Shown piece by piece: positions 25,559-31,493 of a stretch of 32,458 nt of DNA. Each line of letters opens with the position of its first letter. The stretch's first letter is position 1. Position numbers and translations under genes: made by a program. This stretch comes from Gammaproteobacteria bacterium RIFCSPHIGHO2_12_FULL_63_22 (GTDB taxonomy: Bacteria; Pseudomonadota; Gammaproteobacteria; Xanthomonadales; Xanthomonadaceae). The notes under the pieces were generated by a model. That model made no database searches, had not been told where the DNA came from, and worked only from the letters and a program-made list of their open reading frames with translations. The DNA lies in contig MGYJ01000073.1 in assembly GCA_001801685.1 (NCBI GenBank), forward strand, positions 1 to 32,458, read 5' to 3'.

Positions 25559-26218
25559 TTAGCGGTTGGTGTCCTTGTTCCGCAGGATGACATGCGTGGC
25601 CTTCTCCGTTGCCGTGAACTGCACGCATTCGTAGCCCAGGGCCCGCAAGTCGACCCCTTCGAACAGCCGCTCGCCTCCGCCCAGCAGGACAGGCGCGATC
25701 GCGATGTGCAATTCATCGATGAGGCTTTCGCGAAGATACTGCTGGATGGTGTTCGCCCCGCCGCCGATGCGCACGTCCCTCTCGCCGGCCGCCTCGCGCG
25801 CCCTGTCAAGCGCCTCGCGAATGCCGCCCGTTACGAAATGGAACGTCGTGCCGCCTTCCATCTCGATCGGTGGACGTGCGTGATGCGTCAGGATGAAGGC
25901 CGGAACGTGATATGGCGGATTATCTCCCCACCAGCCTTTCCAGTTCATGTCCGCCCAGGGCCCGCGATCGGGGCTGAACATGTTCCTGCCGAGAATCCAG
26001 GCCCCGACATTCCTGAAGCCACGAGCGGCGTAGTCATCGTCAACGCCGGTCGTGCCGTCATCATTCCCGAACAAGGTCCGCTGCAACGTGGATGTTGGAA
26101 ATAGCCACTGGTGCAGGTCCGTCCCGCCAATACCGAGCGGGTTCTTGATGTCCTGACTCGGGCCCGCGCCGTACCCGTCGAGCGAGATGGTGAAGCTCTC
26201 GACGCGAACTCGAGTCAT
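25559..26218 (-). CDS. dihydrofolate reductase-like (RibD C-terminal family) protein
   Basis: 219 aa, longer than typical DHFR (about 160). The RibD_C fold is indicated by the first strand (VRVESFTISLDGYGAGPSQ), the NADPH-loop region GAWILGRNMFSPDRGPW, the second nucleotide segment FVTGGIREALDRAREAAGER followed by VRIGGGANTIQQYLRE, and LHIAIAPVLLGGGERLF. True FolA motifs are lacking, so it is a stand-alone NADPH-dependent reductase of unknown substrate. Its ATG overlaps the stop of the NTF2-like gene upstream (ATGA). Confidence 0.9.
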   Translation of the reverse strand: MTRVRVESFTISLDGYGAGPSQDIKNPLGIGGTDLHQWLFPTSTLQRTLFGNDDGTTGVDDDYAARGFRNVGAWILGRNMFSPDRGPWADMNWKGWWGDNPPYHVPAFILTHHARPPIEMEGGTTFHFVTGGIREALDRAREAAGERDVRIGGGANTIQQYLRESLIDELHIAIAPVLLGGGERLFEGVDLRALGYECVQFTATEKATHVILRNKDTNR

Positions 26219-26727
26219 TCGAGTGCCTCCGCGTTGGGGCGATGGCCGTAGCTGAGGACTCGCGTTATTGTCCAGCCAGTGTCCTGGCTGCGCCAGATGA
26301 TCGCAAAATCAGCCATGCCCTCGCAGCTGTCAGTCTTGACCTGACAGAAGCGGTGTGTGCCTTGCGCAATGGCGCCGAAGCCCTTGATGGGAAATACTTT
26401 CAAGCTGCCTGCGACCAGCTCGCGGCGGTAGTTGCCGCACGCGTTCTTCGCGGTGTTGGCAATCATATCCTTCCGATTCCAGGTCACACCGCCGGTGTCG
26501 TGATAGAACTCGACGTCCGGCGAGAAGAAGCCGGCGTGTTTTTCAAGCTGCTCAGGCGCACTGCAGTTGTTGAAGGCATCGAACACGGCACTGTCAAGGG
26601 ACGAGATGACCGCAAACAACTCGTCAGTTGATGGGTCCTTGGCTGGCTGCTCGACCGACGCGAGGGTGAGTGAAGTGCTGCACAGGAGTGCAAGGCCGAT
26701 GCTCAGCCGGGAAATCAAGTTGCTCAT
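26215..26727 (-). CDS. secreted NTF2/DUF4440-like protein
   Basis: 170 aa. A signal peptide (residues 1-24, SIGLALLCSTSLTLASVE region) precedes an NTF2-like domain: VISSLDSAVFDAFNNCSAPE, FFSPDVEFYHDTGGVTWNRK and, near the end, ADFAIIWRSQDTGWTITRVL followed by SYGH. This ending is common in DUF4440 proteins. The start has AAGG about 7 bp upstream. It is coupled by ATGA to the DHFR-like gene. A longer reading to 27042 lacks support. Function unknown. Confidence 0.82.
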   Translation of the reverse strand: MSNLISRLSIGLALLCSTSLTLASVEQPAKDPSTDELFAVISSLDSAVFDAFNNCSAPEQLEKHAGFFSPDVEFYHDTGGVTWNRKDMIANTAKNACGNYRRELVAGSLKVFPIKGFGAIAQGTHRFCQVKTDSCEGMADFAIIWRSQDTGWTITRVLSYGHRPNAEALE

Positions 26728-26906
26728 AATTATCCTTGGGGTCTCGCTTTTAGTATTCCCGTGGCAGCCAGCAACGCAAGGAGCAGGGCGAAACTGCCGA
26801 CGAACGCAAGAGACGGGCTCAATTTCCTGTGGCCCTTGTGCTTCTTCTACCGTTGACAGAAACAGATACTCGATAAAATACGGATTAAGGGTTTTCATCA
26901 TTCGCA
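26728..26906. other. 179-bp gap without a gene
   Basis: Between the secreted NTF2-like gene and the lipoprotein gene there is no attC-like motif, repeat or hairpin of note. The minus-strand part near 26727 must contain the ribosome site and probably the promoter of the NTF2-like/DHFR-like pair; no clear -35/-10 pair was found. Confidence 0.4.
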
Positions 26907-27479
26907 TTATTCGCAACGGTCGCCAGCGGGCGCCGCAGGGCAGGACTGCAGCGGCGCCTGCGAACTGACGGCCACGGCGCCGAGTCGCGGGCATCCGCAG
27001 CGCGCCCGGGACACCGAGCACAGGTCGAACACAGGGGTCCAATACGACCTTCCTTTCGAATCCCGCAACTCGATCCGGAAGTAGTGATGGTAGTCGGCCG
27101 GCTTCAAGCCGAAGATGGGAATGTTGAATTCGGCGGAGTTCCCAGGCGCTATGGCCACCGTTCGCGTCCAGACTGCGTCGTGCCCGGAGTTATGCACCAG
27201 CCGGAACGGCTCTCCCGGCGCGCTCGAATGCACGCGGTAACCCAGGTACCACGGATCGAAGGGTGGGCCGCGATCACCATCAAGGTGGAACTCGATATCC
27301 CGATCGGCGTGGTTGGGCGTTCTGGTGGTCAGGGCGATGACCTTGACGGAGGTATCGCAGGTAGGGCTCAGGACTGCCGGACTGGATCGAAAGGCGTCGA
27401 CGCGGCCCGGAATCGCAGCACAGCCCACTTGCAAGGCGGCGAGCAACAGTACCGGGAAAGGGGAAAATGTGAGCTTCAC
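26907..27479 (-). CDS. hypothetical lipoprotein, Cys-rich C terminus
   Basis: 190 aa from a GTG that has GGAGAAG about 5 bp upstream. The N terminus KLTFSPFPVLLLAALQVGC looks like a lipoprotein signal (cleavage before the first Cys), then a soluble domain with beta-rich segments (FHLDGDRGPPFDPWYLGYRV; PIFGLKPADYHHYFRIELRD). The last 40 residues contain five Cys. No family recognised. A start at 27545 is also open but lacks a ribosome site. It lies next to the outermost, decayed attC site; whether it was once a cassette cannot be told. Confidence 0.65.
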   Translation of the reverse strand: MKLTFSPFPVLLLAALQVGCAAIPGRVDAFRSSPAVLSPTCDTSVKVIALTTRTPNHADRDIEFHLDGDRGPPFDPWYLGYRVHSSAPGEPFRLVHNSGHDAVWTRTVAIAPGNSAEFNIPIFGLKPADYHHYFRIELRDSKGRSYWTPVFDLCSVSRARCGCPRLGAVAVSSQAPLQSCPAAPAGDRCE

Positions 27480-27540
27480 AAAGACTTCTCCCTGCTGCGC
27501 CCGGAAGGGTACTCCCATAGTCGGACAGGAATGCCGCAAG

Positions 27541-27609
27541 CGCAATCAACAGACCGGCTGATTTCTCCTTTACGCACGACTTTGGTTCCCCGTGAATGAA
27601 TGGTCAGTT
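27541..27609 (-). repeat. degenerate attC, outermost
   Basis: Only the gene-proximal half is well kept: on the plus strand, TTTGGTTCCCCGTGAATGAA aligns with TTTGGTTCCCCTTGAATGAA in the site at 29452. The R'' box is altered (GTCAGTT instead of GTTAGGC). The opposite half (27541-27575) no longer shows the GCCTAACGCCTGAG motif. It follows the stop of the 133-residue cassette gene and marks the recognisable left end of the array. Confidence 0.65.
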
Positions 27610-28005
27610 GGCGCCACCACGCGCCACCGCTACCAGCATGAGCCCGCCGAGTACTAATGAAACCAAACCAACCAGCGTGATGTGGCGAGTTGCCATCGGA
27701 ACGACGCGCTGGGCAAACCGCTGATGCCACTGCCAGGGAACGAGCAGCAGGCCGGCTGTCGTGACAAGCAGGAGCCAGCCAAAGAGCGAGAAGGCGCTCG
27801 AGAAAAGCATGCGAGGGGCCTGAACTATGAGCGCGATACCAACCGCAACCCGCAAGGACATCTCCGCGTAATGCTTGAACGCAGAGGTAGCGAAGCCGAG
27901 CAGGAAGCGGCCGGCCAACGCTGGAAAGAATAGCGAGGCGGCCGCCAGGACAATAAAGTACAGCCCGGCAAGCACGACGACAGCAAGCGCCAGGATTTCA
28001 ATCAT
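27604..28005 (-). CDS. cassette-encoded four-span membrane protein
   Basis: 133 aa with spans at about residues 5-30, 48-65, 70-92 and 105-128 (EILALAVVVLAGLYFIVLAA at the start). No family recognised. I chose the ATG with GAGG 8 bp upstream rather than a GTG two codons earlier. Its TGA lies inside the decayed attC at 27541-27609, as is usual for short cassettes. Oldest cassette in the visible array by position. Confidence 0.7.
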   Translation of the reverse strand: MIEILALAVVVLAGLYFIVLAAASLFFPALAGRFLLGFATSAFKHYAEMSLRVAVGIALIVQAPRMLFSSAFSLFGWLLLVTTAGLLLVPWQWHQRFAQRVVPMATRHITLVGLVSLVLGGLMLVAVARGGAN

Positions 28006-28021
28006 AGACACTGCCTCAAAA

Positions 28022-28092
28022 GCCGCCTGATGCCAGGGCCAAGGGGGCGGCGATCGGTACGATGGCTGTCCCCCTTGATTGGAAAGTTAGGC
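28022..28092 (-). repeat. attC, gene-proximal half intact
   Basis: On the plus strand the inner part ATCGGTACGATGGCTGT and the flank CCCCTTGATTG match the attC at 30718, and the gene-proximal core GTTAGGC (28086-28092) is perfect. The other core, where recombination would occur, reads GCCGCCTGAT instead of TAACGCCTGAG, so the G/TT cleavage triplet is lost. It is likely no longer recombinogenic. Confidence 0.8.
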
Positions 28093-28103
28093 TAGCACGC
28101 GTT

Positions 28104-28457
28104 TCACGGGTGCGGCGAAGCGACGCCGTGTGCTGCTGCCAGGTACCGGCCGATTTGAAGCGAATCAGCTATGTAGCGCAGACCATTTGGAGCTTGCTGT
28201 ACTGCAATGCCGGGGGGCGAGGGGCTGTTGGAATCCAGTACGAGAAGCGGGCAACCTGGGTGATCGGGGCCGAGTAGTGCGGCTACAGCCGGCCTCGGCC
28301 GGGCAAAATCGACTTCGTGCACGTCGATCTTTGATCGAAGCTGAGGAAAGTACGTGAGCACTCCGGCAATCGCTGCGCAGAACGGACAGTAGAAATAGCC
28401 TTCGCCTGCTGCAGGGTCTGAGAAACTTGGAGGAAACAGGAAGAGCTTGTCAGCCAC
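28104..28457 (-). CDS. cassette-encoded DUF3088-like thioredoxin-fold protein
   Basis: 117 aa. The start ADKLFLFPPSFSDPAAGEGY followed by FYCPFCAAIAGVL resembles the DUF3088 family, with a C-P-F-C pair in the position of a thioredoxin active site. The middle (VDFARPRPAVAALLGPDHPG) and the end (GLRYIADSLQIGRYLAAAHG) also fit. A GTG with AGGAG 7 bp upstream is preferred; an ATG at 28475 lies within the adjacent attC end. Possible role in thiol or redox chemistry, by analogy only. Confidence 0.7.
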   Translation of the reverse strand: MADKLFLFPPSFSDPAAGEGYFYCPFCAAIAGVLTYFPQLRSKIDVHEVDFARPRPAVAALLGPDHPGCPLLVLDSNSPSPPGIAVQQAPNGLRYIADSLQIGRYLAAAHGVASPHP

Positions 28458-28471
28458 GGAGCGACTCCTGG

Positions 28472-28526
28472 ACATAACGCCTGAGTTGAGGGGACGCCCG
28501 TCAGCCGCGAGCCGACTGTTACCCCT
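28472..28526 (-). repeat. truncated attC
   Basis: The distal half is well kept (plus strand ATAACGCCTGAGTTGAGGGG), but the gene-proximal half is reduced to TTACCCCTCAGGGAACG, with the TTGAATGAATAGTTAGGC segment missing. The stop codon of the 155-residue gene lies within this remnant. At about 55 bp it is shorter than its intact relatives (67-87 bp). Confidence 0.65.
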
Positions 28527-28986
28527 CAGGGAACGGAAGAAAACCCGACCGAGCCAGAAGCCAGCATGTGAGGCCATAGAAAAGGCCGACCAGGAGGTAG
28601 ATCAGCAGAGTTGCAAAAAAACCAAGTCGGGTAGCGACAAACGCCACGATAACGCCGGCGCCGACAGAAACCACCAGCGAAGTGAGCAGGAACGAATACG
28701 ACCCTGGCGGGACGCAACGATTGCCTGCCATGGATGAGGGTAGCTCGTTAATTTGGCCAACTAACCTGCGAATACCGTAGACCAGTGCAGAAAGAAGCGC
28801 AAACCCAAGCCAGAACTGCATGCCAGTGAGAAATGCGAATGGAAGAGCGAGCAGGCCGACGAAATTGGCAATGACGGAATCCGGCGCGAGATAGTTTGCC
28901 AATACAACACCTCCGATACCGCCGCCGAAGAAAAGCGCGGCGGTGATCGGGATTGTCACACTTGCTGGGCGCTGCGTAGGTGTCAT
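28519..28986 (-). CDS. cassette-encoded membrane protein
   Basis: 155 aa with four spans: about residues 12-33, 38-70, 100-120 and 123-145. The reading frame ends ARSGFLPFPEG just inside the truncated attC, so its C terminus may have been changed when the attC half was lost. The start is uncertain: an ATG at 29007 lies within the neighbouring attC, while the one at 28986 lies just outside; neither has a clear ribosome site. No family recognised. Confidence 0.6.
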   Translation of the reverse strand: MTPTQRPASVTIPITAALFFGGGIGGVVLANYLAPDSVIANFVGLLALPFAFLTGMQFWLGFALLSALVYGIRRLVGQINELPSSMAGNRCVPPGSYSFLLTSLVVSVGAGVIVAFVATRLGFFATLLIYLLVGLFYGLTCWLLARSGFLPFPEG

Positions 28987-29040
28987 TGAGTAGATTGTAC
29001 GAGCCATTTACAGAAGATCGGCTCGAATGAATTGTCAGGC
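28982..29040 (-). repeat. divergent attC of a different sequence type
   Basis: On the minus strand GGCCTGACAATTCATTCGAG is followed by CCGATCTTCTGTAAATGG and CTCGTACAATC. The first block resembles the aadA-type R''-L'' arm (TAACAATTCGTTCAAGCCGA) more than the other sites here. CGAGCC and GGCTCG form a perfect 6-bp stem around a 14-nt loop. The distal core is degenerate (CTCAATGAC). It lies where a site is required between two cassettes, but by sequence alone it is the weakest. Confidence 0.5.
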
Positions 29041-29070
29041 CCCTGCAGTAGCCGAAGTCAATGAAAGTGC

Positions 29071-29430
29071 CTAGAAGACCAACACCTTGTCTGACTCGAC
29101 GGTCCACTGCGCCAACTGGCCCATTGTGCTCACTTCGGCGCCCTCAACCAGGGACAATGACTTGATGCCGCGAGCCTCGCAACAAGTGCCGCAAAGCCTG
29201 ACATGACCGGCCTTTTTAATGACAGAGGTAAGCATCCTCTCGATGTTGTAGTAACCCTGCGGCGTGTTCTGCGAAGACAGAGCCGCAGTAACTGCGTCTG
29301 CCATTAGGAACATACGCACCTCGATTTCAGGCTGATCCTTCTGCAGCGCCATTGCAAGGCGAAGCGCGTTGTACGTCTTCTCTGATCCGTAGGCGCCATC
29401 ATTGAGGATGAAAAGCAGTGTCATTGCCAT
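29071..29430 (-). CDS. cassette-encoded DsrE/F-like protein
   Basis: 119 aa. The DsrE-like fold is indicated by the first strand TLLFILNDGAYGSEKTYNAL, the helix RLAMALQKDQPEIEVRMFLM, then ADAVTAAL and the motif VRLCGTCCEARGI, which carries the conserved Cys of the family plus a second adjacent Cys. DsrE/TusD-like proteins handle persulphide sulphur; small single-domain homologues are mostly uncharacterised. The start ATG has GAGG 5 bp upstream. Its TAG lies just before the divergent attC. Confidence 0.82.
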   Translation of the reverse strand: MAMTLLFILNDGAYGSEKTYNALRLAMALQKDQPEIEVRMFLMADAVTAALSSQNTPQGYYNIERMLTSVIKKAGHVRLCGTCCEARGIKSLSLVEGAEVSTMGQLAQWTVESDKVLVF

Positions 29431-29451
29431 GTGGGCCTCGGATGTTTGTGG

Positions 29452-29518
29452 GACTAACGCCTGGGTTGAGGGAGCAGAATCGGAACGATTTTGGTTCCCC
29501 TTGAATGAATAGTTAGGT
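29452..29518 (-). repeat. attC, nearly intact
   Basis: Plus strand: ACTAACGCCTGGGTTGAGGG, a variable centre holding the inner stem AATCG-gaa-CGATT, then GGTTCCCCTTGAATGAATAG and TTAGGT. It is 67 bp. The gene-proximal core is GTTAGGT; the distal core is GTTAGTC on the minus strand, one base off GTTRRRY. It separates the DsrE-like gene from the DUF4395-like cassette. Confidence 0.88.
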
Positions 29519-29524
29519 GCCTGC

Positions 29525-30007
29525 TCACGAACTGGCGGAGCCACGGGCCTTGAACAATGTGTTGTAGATCAACGATGGGATGCAATAGTGCGTGATGCTG
29601 ACCAGTGCAGCGACAAGTATGAGAGGCGCGCCGAGAAGGTAGCCGACGAGTGGTGCGCCGGCATAGAAGGCCCACCCGGTCACCAGAAGCCAAACAGTCG
29701 CGATACCACAAGCAAATCGGCGTTGCGGACCTTGGTGCGGTAAAGGACGCGTACCGGTGAGATATCGAGCACCATAGTTGTAGAGAAGGTCAAACGGATG
29801 AAATGGCAATAGCGCCCCCAGAAGCGCGGTTACCGCGAGCGCCCACAACACCGCACTTGAATTGAGTGCGACACCCACGACCATGAAGAGAGTGCAGAAT
29901 GCCGGCGACCACCTAAGCCAAGGCCCCACTTCATCGAGTGTGGCCTCGTCGAGGTCGCAGAACCCTTGCGCTTCCAGCCGCCGACGTACTGCTGAGTTCA
30001 CGGGCAT
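29525..30007 (-). CDS. cassette-encoded DUF4395-like membrane protein
   Basis: 160 aa with about four spans (35-70 as a hairpin, 105-125, 126-145). The opening PVNSAVRRRLEAQGFCDLDE and the central FHPFDLLYNYGARYLTGTRP and LPHQGPQRRFACGIA segments fit the DUF4395 family of integral membrane proteins. GGAGG lies 8 bp before the ATG. Function unknown. The family assignment is from memory of the pattern and should be treated as moderate. Confidence 0.7.
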   Translation of the reverse strand: MPVNSAVRRRLEAQGFCDLDEATLDEVGPWLRWSPAFCTLFMVVGVALNSSAVLWALAVTALLGALLPFHPFDLLYNYGARYLTGTRPLPHQGPQRRFACGIATVWLLVTGWAFYAGAPLVGYLLGAPLILVAALVSITHYCIPSLIYNTLFKARGSASS

Positions 30008-30045
30008 GATCCGATCCTCCCAACTGTGACCAATGCTACCTAGGT

Positions 30046-30113
30046 TCCTAATGCCTGAGTCAAGGGGAGCAGAATCGGAACGATTTTGGTTCCCCTTGAA
30101 TGAATCGTTAGGC
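30046..30113 (-). repeat. attC, nearly intact
   Basis: 68 bp. Plus strand CCTAATGCCTGAGTCAAGGG, inner stem AATCG-gaa-CGATT, then GGTTCCCCTTGAATGAATCG and TTAGGC. The gene-proximal core GTTAGGC is perfect. At the distal core the G of G/TT is replaced by A (ATTAGGA on the minus strand), so recombination there may be impaired. Its centre is the same as that of the site at 29452. Confidence 0.88.
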
Positions 30114-30401
30114 TGCGGCGAGCTTTAACTTGCCGACGCGCTGAAGGTTGACGTTTTTGCGGGCAACCCACAGATCGTGGTTGTCCTGCATGGCCAGCCA
30201 ACTCTCGGGCGACCGTCCGATGGCCTTGGAGAGGCGAAGCGCCATCTCCGGCGTAATCCGGCTAGTTCCCTTAAGGACTCGGCTCAGGGTGGAGGCAGCC
30301 ACATCGAGCTTGACCGCGAGCTCCCGGCCGCTGATGCCGTTCGGCTCGAGGTAAATGTTGGTGATGAACTCACCGGGGTGGGGAGGGTTGTACATAGCCA
30401 T
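30108..30401 (-). CDS. higA: HigA-family antitoxin (cassette)
   Basis: 97 aa Xre-type DNA-binding antitoxin. It opens with the conserved MYNPPHPGEFI motif; the helix-turn-helix occupies about residues 24-50 (SGRELAVKLDVAASTLSRVL), followed by ITPEMALRLSKAIGRSPESW. It neutralises HigB and represses the pair's own promoter. The start overlaps the toxin stop by one base (TAATG), and the stop lies in the attC core. The pair occupies one cassette of about 670 bp. Confidence 0.93.
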   Translation of the reverse strand: MAMYNPPHPGEFITNIYLEPNGISGRELAVKLDVAASTLSRVLKGTSRITPEMALRLSKAIGRSPESWLAMQDNHDLWVARKNVNLQRVGKLKLAAA

Positions 30402-30679
30402 TAGTGATAGTCCTCGTAATTCAAAACGTACGCGTTTCCATCCCTGAACTCAAATGTGATCCGCCCATTGCCGTTGACCGAAATTGCCCAGCGACCGCGC
30501 AAAGGGCCTTTGAGTGGATGGAGCCCGAAACCGGGGATGTCCAGATCGTCGATCATATGCGCGGTGTCCAGGGCGGCCAACTGCAGACGGAGCCGCTTGG
30601 CATGGCTAGCCAGGACACCGGCAGCGCTGCCAGTCTCGAACAGCTTGCGAAGGCCTTTGTGCCGGAACGAGTGGATCAT
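30401..30679 (-). CDS. higB: HigB-family toxin (cassette)
   Basis: 92 aa RelE-superfamily mRNA endonuclease, toxin first in the operon as is typical of higBA. The opening MIHSFRHKGLRKLFETGSAA, then PGFGLHPLKGPLRGRWAISV and the ending GRITFEFRDGNAYVLNYEDY match the family (also called GraT). The RGRWAISVNGNGRITF core, with its basic residues and the C-terminal Y-E-D-Y-H, is intact. The cassette lies between attC sites at 30046 and 30718. Confidence 0.93.
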   Translation of the reverse strand: MIHSFRHKGLRKLFETGSAAGVLASHAKRLRLQLAALDTAHMIDDLDIPGFGLHPLKGPLRGRWAISVNGNGRITFEFRDGNAYVLNYEDYH

Positions 30680-30717
30680 GCGCCATCATAGCATGTTGCG
30701 CAGCACGCAACAACTGG

Positions 30718-30785
30718 GCCTAACGCCTGAGTTAAGGGGACAGACATCGGTACGATGGCTGTTCCCCTTGATTGAATAGTTAGGA
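30718..30785 (-). repeat. intact attC, identical to the next site
   Basis: 68 bp. Both cores are good: GCCTAAC at 30718-30724 and GTTAGGA at 30779-30785. The centre folds as ACAG-a-CATCG-gta-CGATG-g-CTGT. The sequence is identical over all 68 bp to the attC at 31044-31111. Confidence 0.95.
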
Positions 30786-31028
30786 GGATCGGCGATACGT
30801 AGGGCCGCCAAACCATCCGCGAATCAACAAAACGATGGCGAAGAATAACAAAGTTGTTGAGACGAGCAGCCAGGCACCGAAGTAGGTTTGTATGTTGGTC
30901 GGCATGTTGTAGAGAAATGCGTCTATTGGGCCGTCTGCCGAGGCGTATAAGACGCCGCCAAAGAACCAGAAGAGCCAAACTACAGCAAGCAGGCAGCCCT
31001 TTCGAAATCTCTTCGGATCTTTCAACAC
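30780..31028 (-). CDS. cassette-encoded two-span membrane protein
   Basis: 82 aa starting at a GTG with GGGAG 7 bp upstream. Spans lie at about residues 10-28 (LLAVVWLFWFFGGVLYASAD in part) and 48-66 (AWLLVSTTLLFFAIVLLIRG). No family recognised. The frame is open further right but would then run through the attC at 31044; that part is read-through of a repeat and is rejected. The TAA lies inside the attC core at 30779. Cassette of about 326 bp. Confidence 0.65.
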   Translation of the reverse strand: MLKDPKRFRKGCLLAVVWLFWFFGGVLYASADGPIDAFLYNMPTNIQTYFGAWLLVSTTLLFFAIVLLIRGWFGGPTYRRSS

Positions 31029-31043
31029 GCAATGACTCCCTGG

Positions 31044-31111
31044 GCCTAACGCCTGAGTTAAGGGGACAGACATCGGTACGATGGCTGTTCCCCTTGATTG
31101 AATAGTTAGGA
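31044..31111 (-). repeat. intact attC, identical to the previous site
   Basis: 68 bp, with cores GCCTAAC (31044-31050) and GTTAGGA (31105-31111). It is base-for-base the same as 30718-30785, and the five preceding bases (CTGGG) are also shared. It separates the 82-residue and the 85-residue cassettes. Confidence 0.95.
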
Positions 31112-31119
31112 CTGCCCGG

Positions 31120-31377
31120 TTACGGAACGACTGCAACCGACCGCCACTGCCGCCGATAATACGACGTAAGCGCGGAGATTATCTCGCGGCGCTCATCGGC
31201 CGAGATGGGTATGGCAGGGGACGAGTCAGTTGCCGCCCACTCCTTGATTGAGTCCGCGTGAATCTCTCGGCCTCGAGAGAAGAAGCCTGGAGCGAAGTCG
31301 ACCCACACCTTAGCGGTACGGCCATCTCGAACGAAGGCAATGGACTCTCTGTCTAGCCAAACGATTTGATCGGCCAA
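31120..31377 (-). CDS. cassette-encoded hypothetical protein
   Basis: 85 aa if the TTG at 31377 is used, which has GAGAG about 5 bp upstream; another TTG at 31389 would add four residues. The sequence begins ADQIVWLDRESIAFVRDGRT, continues VWVDFAPGFFSRGREIHADS and ends with a basic YYRRQWRSVAVVP. It is soluble, without a signal, and no family is recognised. The non-ATG start makes the N terminus uncertain. Cassette of about 351 bp. Confidence 0.62.
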   Translation of the reverse strand: MADQIVWLDRESIAFVRDGRTAKVWVDFAPGFFSRGREIHADSIKEWAATDSSPAIPISADERREIISALTSYYRRQWRSVAVVP

Positions 31378-31394
31378 GGTAGCTCTCAATTAGG

Positions 31395-31481
31395 GTCTAA
31401 CGCCTGAGTTAAGGGGACGCCCGCGTGGAGCGTTGCGTGATGCAAGCTATCACCGCGTTCCCCTTGAATGAATAGTTAGAG
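31395..31481 (-). repeat. intact attC, long type
   Basis: 87 bp, with the same outer arms as the shorter sites but a longer centre (GGACGCCCGCGTGGAGCG, then TTGCGTGATGCAAGC, then TATCACCGCGTT). TTGC-gtgat-GCAA forms an inner hairpin. Cores are GTCTAAC (31395-31401) and GTTAGAG (31475-31481); the latter departs from the consensus at its last base. Confidence 0.93.
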
Positions 31482-31493
31482 CCTACGCCGTAC

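Noticed and set aside
26845-26900. A TTGACA with a TAAAAT hexamer on the plus strand
   Set aside because: The spacing is only 15 bp and no plus-strand gene follows; it points into the convergent strand of the lipoprotein gene.
26907-27479. The lipoprotein gene as a further cassette
   Set aside because: No attC-like sequence follows it in the 179-bp gap at 26728-26906, so it is treated as chromosomal, though loss of a site cannot be excluded.
30676-31032. A 118-codon frame running through an attC next to the 82-residue cassette gene
   Set aside because: Its C-terminal part, with LTIQSRGTAIVPMSV, is merely the translated attC repeat, which recurs in other attC-spanning frames. The alternative frame has membrane spans and a ribosome site.
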